From Oscillospiraceae bacterium (GTDB lineage: Bacteria; Bacillota; Clostridia; Oscillospirales; Ruminococcaceae): a DNA stretch of 10,337 nt. The position numbers and the translations under genes are program-made. The stretch spans positions 1-10,337 of the forward strand of contig JAGAUG010000048.1 in the NCBI GenBank assembly GCA_017828935.1, read 5' to 3'. Shown in pieces: positions 1 to 6,745 of the stretch. The notes beneath the pieces were generated by a model, which was given only the letters and a program-made list of their open reading frames with translations, ran no database searches and was not told the origin of the DNA. Positions within the stretch are counted from its first letter, which is position 1, and every line of letters begins with the position of its first letter.

Positions 1-40
1 TAAAAAAAATTTATTTTTATAATTATTTGATGATAAAATA

Positions 41-69
41 TTGTTAGTTTAAATTTAATATGTTATAAT
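41..69 (+). promoter_or_regulatory. Sigma-A type promoter with extended -10, upstream of the alkylation-repair gene
   Basis: A TTGTTA -35 element (41-46) is separated by exactly 17 bp from a perfect TATAAT -10 element (64-69). A TG dinucleotide at 61-62 forms an extended -10 (TGnTATAAT). The sequence upstream (1-40) is rich in A and T runs that could act as an UP element. Transcription would start near 76, giving a short leader of about 30 nt before the gene. This is the best promoter in the window, and it may drive the following genes as well because no terminator is seen before glyA. Confidence 0.7.
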
Positions 70-97
70 ATAAATATAAGTAGAGTGACGTATAAAT

Positions 98-104
98 AAG
101 AGGG
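98..104 (+). promoter_or_regulatory. Unusually placed ribosome binding site (AAGAGGG)
   Basis: AAGAGGG at 98-104 is the only Shine-Dalgarno-like sequence ahead of the alkylation-repair gene. It touches the TTG codon at 105 directly, but it is 6 nt from ATT at 111 and 9 nt from ATA at 114. No ATG or GTG is available in frame nearby, and the upstream frame is closed by TAA at 93-95. Start choice therefore depends on this site. Confidence 0.5.
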
Positions 105-806
105 TTGATTATTATAAAAACAATAATACAAAATAAACTTTTTTCTTTAGGAGAAAGCGAAAGCGAAGGCGAAAAAAATTATCGGGAGTTTATTTCGAAG
201 CTTGTTCCTACTGTTGAAAAAAATAAAATTATAGGTGTTCGAATTCCTACGCTCAGAAAGTACGCCAAAAAATTAGATGATTATGACGAATTTTTGGGTA
301 ATCTCCCTCATGAATATTTTGAAGAAAATAATCTTCACGCGTTTCTTATCGAAAGAGAAACAAACTTTAATAAGTGCATTAAAAAATTAGATATTTTTTT
401 AAATTATATAGACAATTGGGCGACTTGCGACAGTTTAAAACCGAGTGTTTTAAAAAAAGATTTAAAAAAACTTTTAGATTCTATATATAACTGGATCAAA
501 TCAAGCGATACTTATAAAATAAGATTCGGCGTCAATCTTTTGATGAGTTTTTATTTAGACAAAAATTTTGATAGCGAATATTTGAGTGTCGTTGCTAATA
601 TAAAATCTCAAGAATATTATGTGAATACAATGAGAGCCTGGTTTTTTGCTACTGCTCTCGTAAAGCAGCCTGAAAAAACGTTAATATATATAGAAAATAA
701 AATACTTGATAAGTGGACTCACAACAAGACGATCCAAAAAGCAATAGAAAGCCAAAGAATTTCAGAAAAACAAAAAATATATTTAAAGACGCTTAAAATA
801 AAATAA
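105..806 (+). CDS. AlkD-like DNA alkylation repair protein (HEAT-like repeat DNA glycosylase family)
   Basis: This is a cytoplasmic protein of about 233 residues in the AlkD/DNA alkylation repair family. AlkD enzymes are built from HEAT-like helical repeats and excise alkylated bases such as 3-methyladenine and 7-methylguanine. The DNWATCD segment holds W105 and D109, which match the Trp and catalytic Asp of Bacillus cereus AlkD with the same spacing. R140 in KIRFGV fits the third active-site residue. The family's C-terminal signature (MRAWFFATAL and then KAIESQRIS) is also present. Near the N-terminus, residues 16-23 look like a small acidic insertion encoded by a 6-bp repeat. The start is uncertain. 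TTG at 105 directly abuts the purine-rich AAGAGGG (98-104), leaving no normal spacing, and an in-frame stop lies at 93-95. ATT at 111 or ATA at 114 would be better spaced. The gene heads a plus-strand run and ispE follows 37 bp later. The family call is firm, but the exact substrate is not known. Confidence 0.88.
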   Translation: MIIIKTIIQNKLFSLGESESEGEKNYREFISKLVPTVEKNKIIGVRIPTLRKYAKKLDDYDEFLGNLPHEYFEENNLHAFLIERETNFNKCIKKLDIFLNYIDNWATCDSLKPSVLKKDLKKLLDSIYNWIKSSDTYKIRFGVNLLMSFYLDKNFDSEYLSVVANIKSQEYYVNTMRAWFFATALVKQPEKTLIYIENKILDKWTHNKTIQKAIESQRISEKQKIYLKTLKIK

Positions 807-843
807 AAATATAAAATAAAGATATAAAATTGGAGGAATATTC

Positions 844-1728
844 TTGACAAAAAAAATATTATTAAAATCGCCAGCGAAATTAAATCTTTCGTTAGATATT
901 TTAGATGTTGTAACAAAAAACAAGAGTCAATATCATTTATTAAAAATGATAACACAAATTATAGATCTTGTTGATTATATAGAAATTTTTAAATCTGGAT
1001 CTAAAAAAATTAATATATATAATACAGGCATTTCTATCCCGCTAGATCGGCCCGAAGATAATATAATATACAAAGCGGCTTTAAAATTTTTTGATGAAAC
1101 TAAAATATTATTTACTGGCGTTGATATTAAAATATCTAAGAATATTCCAGTTCAAGCCGGACTTGGCGGCGGAAGTTCTAACGCAGCAACGACTTTAATT
1201 GGCCTAAACAAATTATTTGAAGCTGGACTTTCCAAACAAAAACTTCAAGAAATTGGTTCTACTCTTGGTGCTGATGTCCCCTTGTTTTTTGAAAGTCCAA
1301 CTTGTCTTTGTGAAGGAATCGGAGAGATTATAACGCCTTTGCCAGATATAAATAATATTTATTTTGTTATTATAAAACCTGAATTTGGTTTTTCAACAGC
1401 TCAAGTTTATAAATCTTTTGATAAAATTATTAATATAAAAAAACGACCGGATATAAATAAAATTATAAAAGCTATATCTAATTCAAATATTTTTGAAGCT
1501 AAAGAAAGTTTATATAACGTTTTAGAAGAGGCTATTGATAATCAAGAAATTTTTAAGATCAAAAAACTTTTTGAAGAAAATGGCGCTGTTATTTCGAGTA
1601 TGACTGGGAGCGGATCGGCTGTCTTTGGAATTTTTAGAGACAAAAGAACAGCTCAGATAGCTTTTAATAATTTAAAAAATCTTTATTCTAATATATTTTT
1701 ATCTAAGCCATTTAATAATTTAGATTAA
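844..1728 (+). CDS. ispE: 4-diphosphocytidyl-2-C-methyl-D-erythritol kinase (IspE)
   Basis: IspE is the GHMP-family kinase that phosphorylates the 2-hydroxyl of CDP-methylerythritol with ATP in the cytoplasmic MEP pathway for isoprenoid precursors. The 294-residue length is normal for the family. The N-terminal substrate-site motif SPAKLNLSLDI carries K12, and the glycine-rich ATP loop PVQAGLGGGSSNAA lies at about 102-115. D144 in LGADVPLFF corresponds to the catalytic Asp (E. coli K10 and D141 by family knowledge). The third GHMP motif, SSMTGSGSAVFGIF, is at about 251-264. The start is TTG at 844, supported by GGAGG at 832-836 with 7 nt spacing, and family members begin at this point. It sits directly upstream of mcsA, where ctsR is commonly found in relatives. 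No terminator separates it from either neighbour. The identification is secure. Confidence 0.96.
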   Translation: MTKKILLKSPAKLNLSLDILDVVTKNKSQYHLLKMITQIIDLVDYIEIFKSGSKKINIYNTGISIPLDRPEDNIIYKAALKFFDETKILFTGVDIKISKNIPVQAGLGGGSSNAATTLIGLNKLFEAGLSKQKLQEIGSTLGADVPLFFESPTCLCEGIGEIITPLPDINNIYFVIIKPEFGFSTAQVYKSFDKIINIKKRPDINKIIKAISNSNIFEAKESLYNVLEEAIDNQEIFKIKKLFEENGAVISSMTGSGSAVFGIFRDKRTAQIAFNNLKNLYSNIFLSKPFNNLD

Positions 1729-1776
1729 TAATTTTTAGATTTATAAATATAAATTAAATTTATTAAAATTTTTATT

Positions 1777-1784
1777 AGGAAGTG
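1777..1784 (+). promoter_or_regulatory. Ribosome binding site deciding the mcsA start
   Basis: AGGAAGTG lies 6 nt before ATG at 1791. The upstream in-frame GTG at 1782 is inside this site and so is unlikely to be the start codon. The resulting protein begins MLCDKC, as expected for McsA. Confidence 0.7.
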
Positions 1785-1790
1785 TTGTTT

Positions 1791-2291
1791 ATGCTGTGTG
1801 ATAAATGCAAGAAAAATATTGCTTCGAATTTTTATACACAAAATATAAATGGCAAGACTTATAGATATTATCTTTGTGACGAGTGCGCTAAAAGTTTAAC
1901 TAATATAAATTTTTTTCTAGACGACCTACTTGGGAGCTTGCTTAGTTCCGGAAATAGTTTTTCTAAAATTAATAATAATATTAATAATAATATTATTTGT
2001 CCAAAATGCGGCGCCAGCTTAGACGACATTAGAAAAAACGGGAAAGTTGGTTGCGACGTTTGTTATAATAAATTTAGAGAACAACTCTTACCGAGTATAA
2101 AAAAAATACACGCAAACACAAAACATACCGGTAAGATTCCTTCGTCTTTTTCGTCGTCTAGTTTATCTAAAATTTCTGATTTAAAATCTGCGCTTGAAAT
2201 CGCTATTAAAAAACAAGAGTTCGAACTAGCCGCGAAGCTCAGAGATCAAATTAATGATCTTAAGAAAGCGAGTGATAAGAGCGATGAATAA
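1791..2291 (+). CDS. mcsA: McsA, zinc-finger and UVR-domain activator of the arginine kinase McsB
   Basis: McsA (166 residues here) binds zinc and activates the protein-arginine kinase McsB in the ClpC/ClpP stress-degradation pathway. Four CxxC pairs are visible: C3/C6, C29/C32, C70/C73 and C88/C91. The C-terminal UVR motif spans about 126-160 and includes EFELAAKLRDQINDLKK. An Asn-rich linker (about 59-68), encoded by a 12-bp tandem repeat, separates the two zinc modules. I chose ATG at 1791 because AGGAAGTG (1777-1784) lies 6 nt upstream and MLCDKC is the usual McsA beginning. A GTG at 1782 in frame would overlap that binding site. The 62-bp gap from ispE has only a weak promoter candidate (TTTAGA 1719-1724, 17 bp, TATAAA 1742-1747) and no CtsR-type AGGTCAAA repeat or CIRCE element. 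The 3' end overlaps mcsB by 8 bp, suggesting coupled translation. Confidence 0.94.
   Translation: MLCDKCKKNIASNFYTQNINGKTYRYYLCDECAKSLTNINFFLDDLLGSLLSSGNSFSKINNNINNNIICPKCGASLDDIRKNGKVGCDVCYNKFREQLLPSIKKIHANTKHTGKIPSSFSSSSLSKISDLKSALEIAIKKQEFELAAKLRDQINDLKKASDKSDE
1968..1994 (+). repeat. 12-bp tandem repeat inside mcsA encoding Asn-rich linker
   Basis: The unit ATTAATAATAAT occurs twice in full from 1968 to 1991 and begins a third time. It encodes INNNINNNI between the two zinc-binding modules of McsA. The unit is a multiple of three, so copy-number change would alter linker length without breaking the frame. Confidence 0.75.
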
Positions 2292-3312
2292 AAAAAACAA
2301 TTGGTTTTATAATATTAATAAAGATTCTGATGTTGTGATGAGTAGCCGGATCAGACTCGCTCGAAATATTAAAAATTTTAAGTTTTTAAATAGACTTAGT
2401 AGCGAAGAAAAACAAAAAATTATATTGCAAGTTAAAGATATTTTTGAAAATATTAATCTCGGAAAAGATAAAAACTTGAAATTTATAGATATGAATAAAG
2501 TTTCTAATATTAGTGCTTTGTCTCTCGCTGAAAGACATTTAATATCTTATGATATGGCGACAAAACCTAAAGATCGAGCCGTTTTTTTATCTGAAGACGA
2601 GACAATAAGCGTTATGGTTAACGAAGAAGATCACATCAGACTCCAAGTTTTTAGTAATAATTTTGATATCTATGATATATATAATCAGGCTCAAAAAATT
2701 GATTCGCTTCTTGACGAAAGATTAAAATATTCTTTTGATAGCGAACTTGGATATCTAACTGAGTGTATAACAAATATCGGAACAGGAATGAGAGTTTCTG
2801 TTTTACTCCATCTTTTGGCTCTCGACAGGTGCGGCGCTATAAATAAACTATCAAATACTCTCTCGAAAATGGGCTTCATAATAAGAGGTAGTTTCGGAGA
2901 AGGTAGCGAAGTAAAAGGAGCTTTTTATCAAATCTCTAATCAAGTTACTTTAGGTCTTAGCGAAACGACTGTAATCGAAAATTTAAAATCTGTTGTTAGC
3001 CAAATTATGGCTCAAGAAAGAGCAACCAGATCGTCTTTAATAAAAAACGACATAAATTTCCAAGATACTATTATGAGAGCGTTCGGCGTAATAAAATATT
3101 CAAAAGTTATAAATTACGAAGAATTTATTGAACTAGCTTCTTTAGTTAGAGTTGGAATTTGCGGGAATTTAATTACTGAGATAGATTTAAAAACAATAAA
3201 TTATTTGATTAATAACCTGGGGCCAGCTAATATATCAAACAATCAACAATCTGAACTTTTGGCTTTTGATCGAGATATAATAAGAGCTGCTGTTATAAGT
3301 CAAAATATATAA
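2284..3312 (+). CDS. mcsB: McsB, protein-arginine kinase
   Basis: McsB is a phosphagen-kinase-related enzyme that phosphorylates arginine residues on proteins, marking them for ClpC-ClpP degradation. The protein has 342 residues from ATG 2284. The nucleotide-binding segment SSRIRLARN is at about 20-28 and NEEDH at 113-117. The reactive cysteine is C161 in LTECITNIGTG, matching the conserved Cys of the family (C167 in B. subtilis). The acidic GEGSE loop at about 205-209 contains a catalytic Glu candidate. The C-terminal RDIIRA at 330-335 is an exact RDxxRA phosphoarginine-binding motif, used for allosteric control and ClpC activation. ATG 2284 overlaps the mcsA stop by 8 bp. In-frame ATG 2254 and GTG 2272 upstream would lengthen the overlap and add an unconserved, basic leader. 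Upstream purines (AAGAAAG, about 2262-2268, and AGAG at 2278) are weak, consistent with translational coupling to mcsA. Confidence 0.94.
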   Translation: MNKKNNWFYNINKDSDVVMSSRIRLARNIKNFKFLNRLSSEEKQKIILQVKDIFENINLGKDKNLKFIDMNKVSNISALSLAERHLISYDMATKPKDRAVFLSEDETISVMVNEEDHIRLQVFSNNFDIYDIYNQAQKIDSLLDERLKYSFDSELGYLTECITNIGTGMRVSVLLHLLALDRCGAINKLSNTLSKMGFIIRGSFGEGSEVKGAFYQISNQVTLGLSETTVIENLKSVVSQIMAQERATRSSLIKNDINFQDTIMRAFGVIKYSKVINYEEFIELASLVRVGICGNLITEIDLKTINYLINNLGPANISNNQQSELLAFDRDIIRAAVISQNI

Positions 3313-3362
3313 TTTTTTTATTTTTATTTTTCAGATTAGAATTAGAAAGGACTGATTATTAG

Positions 3363-5795
3363 ATGCTAAATTTTAACGGTTTTACAGAAAAAGCCAACAA
3401 AGTCTTAAACTTATCTATTTCTGTTGCGTCTGATATGGGCCATTCATATATTGGTAGCGAGCATATATTACTCGGTATTTTTTTAGAAGGTACGGGCGTC
3501 GCTTGTAATATCTTAAAAGAAAACGGCGTCGATATCGAAAAAATAAAACAAAAAATATTAGAGATTTCTCCTCTAGGTCAAAAGACTAACTTATCTATCG
3601 AAAACTTTACTCCGAGAACAAAATTAATTTTAGAAAAAGCTATTTTACAAGCTAGAGCTTTAAATAATAAATACGTCGGAACAGAACACTTATTGATAGC
3701 GATTTTAGGCGAAAAAGATTGTTACGGTGTAAGATTCTTAATCGAAACAGGCGCTAATATTAATAATATAATAAATAGCCTAAGAAAAATTATTTCTGGC
3801 TCAGATAATAAAAGTTCTTTAGAATATAATAATTCTAAAAACTCTAATACTCCTAATTTAGATAAGTTTAGTAGAGATCTTACTTTTGAGGCGTCTCAAA
3901 ACAAACTAGACCCTGTAATTGGTCGCCAAAAAGAAATAGAGCGAGTGATCCAAATTTTAACAAGACGAACTAAAAATAATCCGTGTTTGATCGGCGAACC
4001 CGGAGTTGGTAAGACTGCAATCGCCGAAGGTCTCGCTCAAAAAATTATCTCTAACGAAGTTCCAGAGATATTAAAAAACAAGAGAGTTGTTTGTTTAGAT
4101 TTAGCTTCGATGTTAGCCGGAACAAAATATAGAGGCGATTTCGAAGAACGCATAAAAACAGCTCTAAACGAAGTAGAAGCTTCTAATAGCGTTATATTAT
4201 TTATCGACGAGATCCATACAATCGTCGGGGCTGGCGGTGCGGAAGGCGCAATTGACGCGTCTAATATAATAAAACCTCAACTAGCTCGAGGTAAGATTCA
4301 GCTAATTGGAGCAACAACTCTTAGCGAATACAGACGCTATATCGAAAAAGATGCCGCTCTTGAGAGAAGATTTCAAAGTATCTTAGTCGAAGAGCCTTCT
4401 CAAGAAGACGCAATAAAAATTTTGATGGGTCTTAAAGACAAATATGAAGCCCATCATAAAATAAAAATTACAGACGACGCAATAAAATCAGCTGTAAACT
4501 TGTCTGTTAGATATATCCCAGATAGATTCCTACCAGATAAAGCAATTGATCTTATCGACGAAGCAGCTTCTAGCGTTAGGCTCAAGGCTTTTACAGCACC
4601 TCCGGATCTTAAATATCTCGAAAACCAGATTCAAAAGCTATCTCAAGAAAAAGAAGAAGCTATTAATTCCCAAAACTTTGAGCTAGCGGCTCAAATAAGA
4701 GATAAAGAAAGAGATCTTAAAACAGAGTTAAATAATCTAAAACAAAATTGGGAAAAAAGAACAGCTCATAATCAAAACGAAGTTACTTCAGAAGATATCG
4801 CTAAAGTCGTTTCGATCGCTACCGGAATCGACGTAACTCAAATTACAAAAAAACAAAGCGAAAGATTATTAAACTTAGAAAAAGAATTACATAGTATTAT
4901 TGTTGGCCAAGACGAAGCTGTTTCGAAAATAGCTAAGGCTGTTAGAAGAGGTCGCGCTGGTCTTAAAGATCCCGAAAGACCAATCGGTTCTTTTATATTT
5001 TTAGGCCCAACAGGAGTTGGAAAAACTCAGCTTTGTAAGGCTCTTTCAATTTGTTTATTTGGCGATCAAAACTCGATGATAAGACTCGATATGTCTGAAT
5101 ATATGGAAAAACATACAGTCTCGAAATTAATCGGCTCTCCTCCCGGATATGTTGGCTTCGACGAAGGCGGTCAACTAACCGAAAAAGTTAGAAAAAGACC
5201 TTACTCTGTAATTTTGTTTGACGAAATCGAAAAAGCTCACCCCGACGTTTTTAATATATTACTTCAGATTTTGGACGACGGCGTTTTAACTGATTCCCAG
5301 GGCCGAAAAGTTAATTTTAAAAATACGGTTATTATAATGACATCGAATATCGGCGCTAGACTCATAACAGAAAAAAAAGAGTTTGGGTTCAGTAGCCCTA
5401 AGAATACAAACAAAGACGACGAAAATATTAAATCTGATATTTTAAGTGAACTCAAAAAATTTTTTAAGCCAGAATTTCTAAACAGAGTCGATGATATTAT
5501 TATTTTTAAAAAGCTCACTAAAGAAAATATTTATAAAATTACTGACAAGATGCTCGAATCTCTTGTTTTAAAACTAAAAGATATGAATATTAATATTAAA
5601 TTCGATGAAGCTGTTAAACAAAAAATCTTAGAAATAGGCTATGATTCTATTTACGGCGCGAGACCCTTGAGGCGAGCGATCCAATCTAATATCGAAGATA
5701 AACTTTCGGAGCTATTATTAGATAAAACTTTTGTTTCCGGAGACAATATTTTGTGTGTCATAAAAAAAGACGAATTTTGTTTTGAAAGACAATAA
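3363..5795 (+). CDS. clpC: ClpC, AAA+ unfoldase subunit of the ClpCP protease
   Basis: ClpC is a hexameric ATP-driven unfoldase that feeds proteins into ClpP. The 810-residue length is typical. The N domain is a duplicated Clp_N repeat (about 4-145). E33 (GSEHILLG) and E108 (GTEHLLIA) match the phosphoarginine-binding glutamates of B. subtilis ClpC. AAA-1 has Walker A GEPGVGKT (211-218) and Walker B ILFIDEIH (278-285). The middle UVR/coiled-coil domain spans about 417-460. AAA-2 has Walker A GPTGVGKT (548-555), Walker B VILFDEIEKAH (616-626), FLNRVD with R708, and sensor-2 GARPLRR (765-771). FGF at 674-676 sits where the ClpP-docking loop (usually [LIV]GF) is found. ATG 3363 directly follows an in-frame TAG; AGAAAGGA lies 11 nt upstream. 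It follows mcsB by 50 bp with no terminator. No CtsR or CIRCE operator is seen. Confidence 0.97.
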   Translation: MLNFNGFTEKANKVLNLSISVASDMGHSYIGSEHILLGIFLEGTGVACNILKENGVDIEKIKQKILEISPLGQKTNLSIENFTPRTKLILEKAILQARALNNKYVGTEHLLIAILGEKDCYGVRFLIETGANINNIINSLRKIISGSDNKSSLEYNNSKNSNTPNLDKFSRDLTFEASQNKLDPVIGRQKEIERVIQILTRRTKNNPCLIGEPGVGKTAIAEGLAQKIISNEVPEILKNKRVVCLDLASMLAGTKYRGDFEERIKTALNEVEASNSVILFIDEIHTIVGAGGAEGAIDASNIIKPQLARGKIQLIGATTLSEYRRYIEKDAALERRFQSILVEEPSQEDAIKILMGLKDKYEAHHKIKITDDAIKSAVNLSVRYIPDRFLPDKAIDLIDEAASSVRLKAFTAPPDLKYLENQIQKLSQEKEEAINSQNFELAAQIRDKERDLKTELNNLKQNWEKRTAHNQNEVTSEDIAKVVSIATGIDVTQITKKQSERLLNLEKELHSIIVGQDEAVSKIAKAVRRGRAGLKDPERPIGSFIFLGPTGVGKTQLCKALSICLFGDQNSMIRLDMSEYMEKHTVSKLIGSPPGYVGFDEGGQLTEKVRKRPYSVILFDEIEKAHPDVFNILLQILDDGVLTDSQGRKVNFKNTVIIMTSNIGARLITEKKEFGFSSPKNTNKDDENIKSDILSELKKFFKPEFLNRVDDIIIFKKLTKENIYKITDKMLESLVLKLKDMNINIKFDEAVKQKILEIGYDSIYGARPLRRAIQSNIEDKLSELLLDKTFVSGDNILCVIKKDEFCFERQ

Positions 5796-5810
5796 TTAAA
5801 AATATAAAAT
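5782..5810 (+). promoter_or_regulatory. Possible sigma-A promoter for the SGNH hydrolase gene
   Basis: TTGAAA (5782-5787) in the last codons of clpC is spaced 17 bp from TAAAAT (5805-5810); each element matches consensus at 5 of 6 positions. In such AT-rich DNA this could arise by chance, so read-through from clpC remains possible. Confidence 0.33.
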
Positions 5811-5834
5811 AAAAACTAGAAGGAAGATGCTTAA

Positions 5835-6710
5835 TTGAACTTTTTTAAAACACATAAAATCAATAAATATTATAAACTAAAAAATAATAAAAAATGGATT
5901 TTAATTTTTGTTATTATTTTATTATTAATTTTAATTATTACTAGCTTAATTATTACTAGTTTAATTTCAAAAAATCAAGTTAATAATAAATCAACTCTTT
6001 CTCAAAATTTATTTTCTCAAAGCTTATCTGAAAAAAATTTAGAAAATTCAGAAAATTTTAAAAATTATCTAGTTGGGCCTGAGTATATATTTCAAAATCC
6101 TGTTAAAGAGTCGATGAGCGCTTTAACTGACGATTATTTTAGTAGCGTTGTTTTTATTGGCGATTCTGTTACGAGCGGGATCCAGTTATATAAAACTGCT
6201 AAAGAAGCTGTCGTTATCTCAAAAACTGGACTTAACATAAATAATATTATAAATAATAATATTATTTATAATAATCAAGAGATGACTGTTTTAGAAGCTA
6301 TAAAACAGTCTGGACGGAAAAATATTTATATTATGATCGGTTCCAACGGAATCGGTTGGCTCGACGACGACGAGATGATAAGTTTATATATCGATTGGCT
6401 AAAAGAACTTAGAAATCAAATTCCTGACAGTGTAATATACGTTCAGTCAGTGTTGCCAATTACTAAAACGTTGTCTGATATTAACTCGAAAAAATCGGAC
6501 GCTCTAACGAACGAAAAAATCGAAATATATAACAACAAATTATTAAAATCTTGCGTTGAAAATAAGTTTTATTATTTAGATATTTCTGAAAAATTTAAAG
6601 ACGAAAACAACGCCCTCCCTGAAGATGCGAGCCCAGTCGATGGGATGCATATAAACGCTAGCTATTATAATATTTGGCTGGATTATATAAAATCTCATGT
6701 TATAAAATAA
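5835..6710 (+). CDS. Membrane-anchored SGNH/GDSL-family hydrolase
   Basis: The 291-residue protein has a basic N-terminus (1-20), one strong transmembrane helix (about 21-45) and a Ser/Asn-rich spacer. An SGNH-fold domain follows from about residue 100, so the catalytic part should face outside. The SGNH signatures are GDS at 109-111 (nucleophile S111), G132 in KTGLN, N171 in GSNG, and D269-G-M-H272 near the C-terminus, giving a complete catalytic set. Enzymes of this fold are esterases, deacetylases or acyltransferases, often acting on wall or surface polysaccharides; the substrate here cannot be read from sequence. The helix contains a duplicated LIITS encoded by a 15-bp tandem repeat. The TTG start at 5835 is supported by AGAAGGAAG (5818-5826) with 8 nt spacing. 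It is followed 35 bp later by a DUF4358 lipoprotein gene, so the two probably act together at the cell surface. Confidence 0.85.
   Translation: MNFFKTHKINKYYKLKNNKKWILIFVIILLLILIITSLIITSLISKNQVNNKSTLSQNLFSQSLSEKNLENSENFKNYLVGPEYIFQNPVKESMSALTDDYFSSVVFIGDSVTSGIQLYKTAKEAVVISKTGLNINNIINNNIIYNNQEMTVLEAIKQSGRKNIYIMIGSNGIGWLDDDEMISLYIDWLKELRNQIPDSVIYVQSVLPITKTLSDINSKKSDALTNEKIEIYNNKLLKSCVENKFYYLDISEKFKDENNALPEDASPVDGMHINASYYNIWLDYIKSHVIK
5931..5966 (+). repeat. 15-bp tandem repeat in the transmembrane segment of the SGNH gene
   Basis: A 15-bp unit beginning TTAATTATTACTAG occurs at 5931-5945 and again at 5946-5960, differing only in the last base. It is followed by the first 6 bases of a third copy. 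It encodes LIITSLIITSLI inside the membrane helix. The unit keeps the reading frame. Confidence 0.8.
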
Positions 6711-6745
6711 AAATTATAAAATTATAAAATACAGGACGTTTTAAG

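Noticed and set aside
719..955. Minus-strand hydrophobic open frame over the alkylation-repair/ispE junction
   Set aside because: The hydrophobic residues come from A-rich sequence read in reverse, and it overlaps two well-supported genes.
2254..2283. Upstream in-frame ATG/GTG starts for mcsB
   Set aside because: They extend the overlap with mcsA and add a basic leader not typical of McsB; ATG 2284 gives the usual N-terminus.
3308..3313. Perfect TATAAT overlapping the mcsB stop as a clpC promoter
   Set aside because: No acceptable -35 element lies 16-18 bp upstream, so it is likely a by-product of AT-rich sequence.
3313..3340. T-rich run after mcsB as a terminator
   Set aside because: There is no stem preceding the T-rich run; the gap is more consistent with continuous transcription into clpC.
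3575..3582. AGGTCAAA, one half of a CtsR operator
   Set aside because: It is a single copy inside the clpC coding region (encoding LGQK) without the second heptad, and far from any promoter.
5264..5518. 84-codon minus-strand open frame inside clpC
   Set aside because: It lies wholly opposite the conserved AAA-2 domain, has no binding site or family resemblance, and is a shadow of the real gene.
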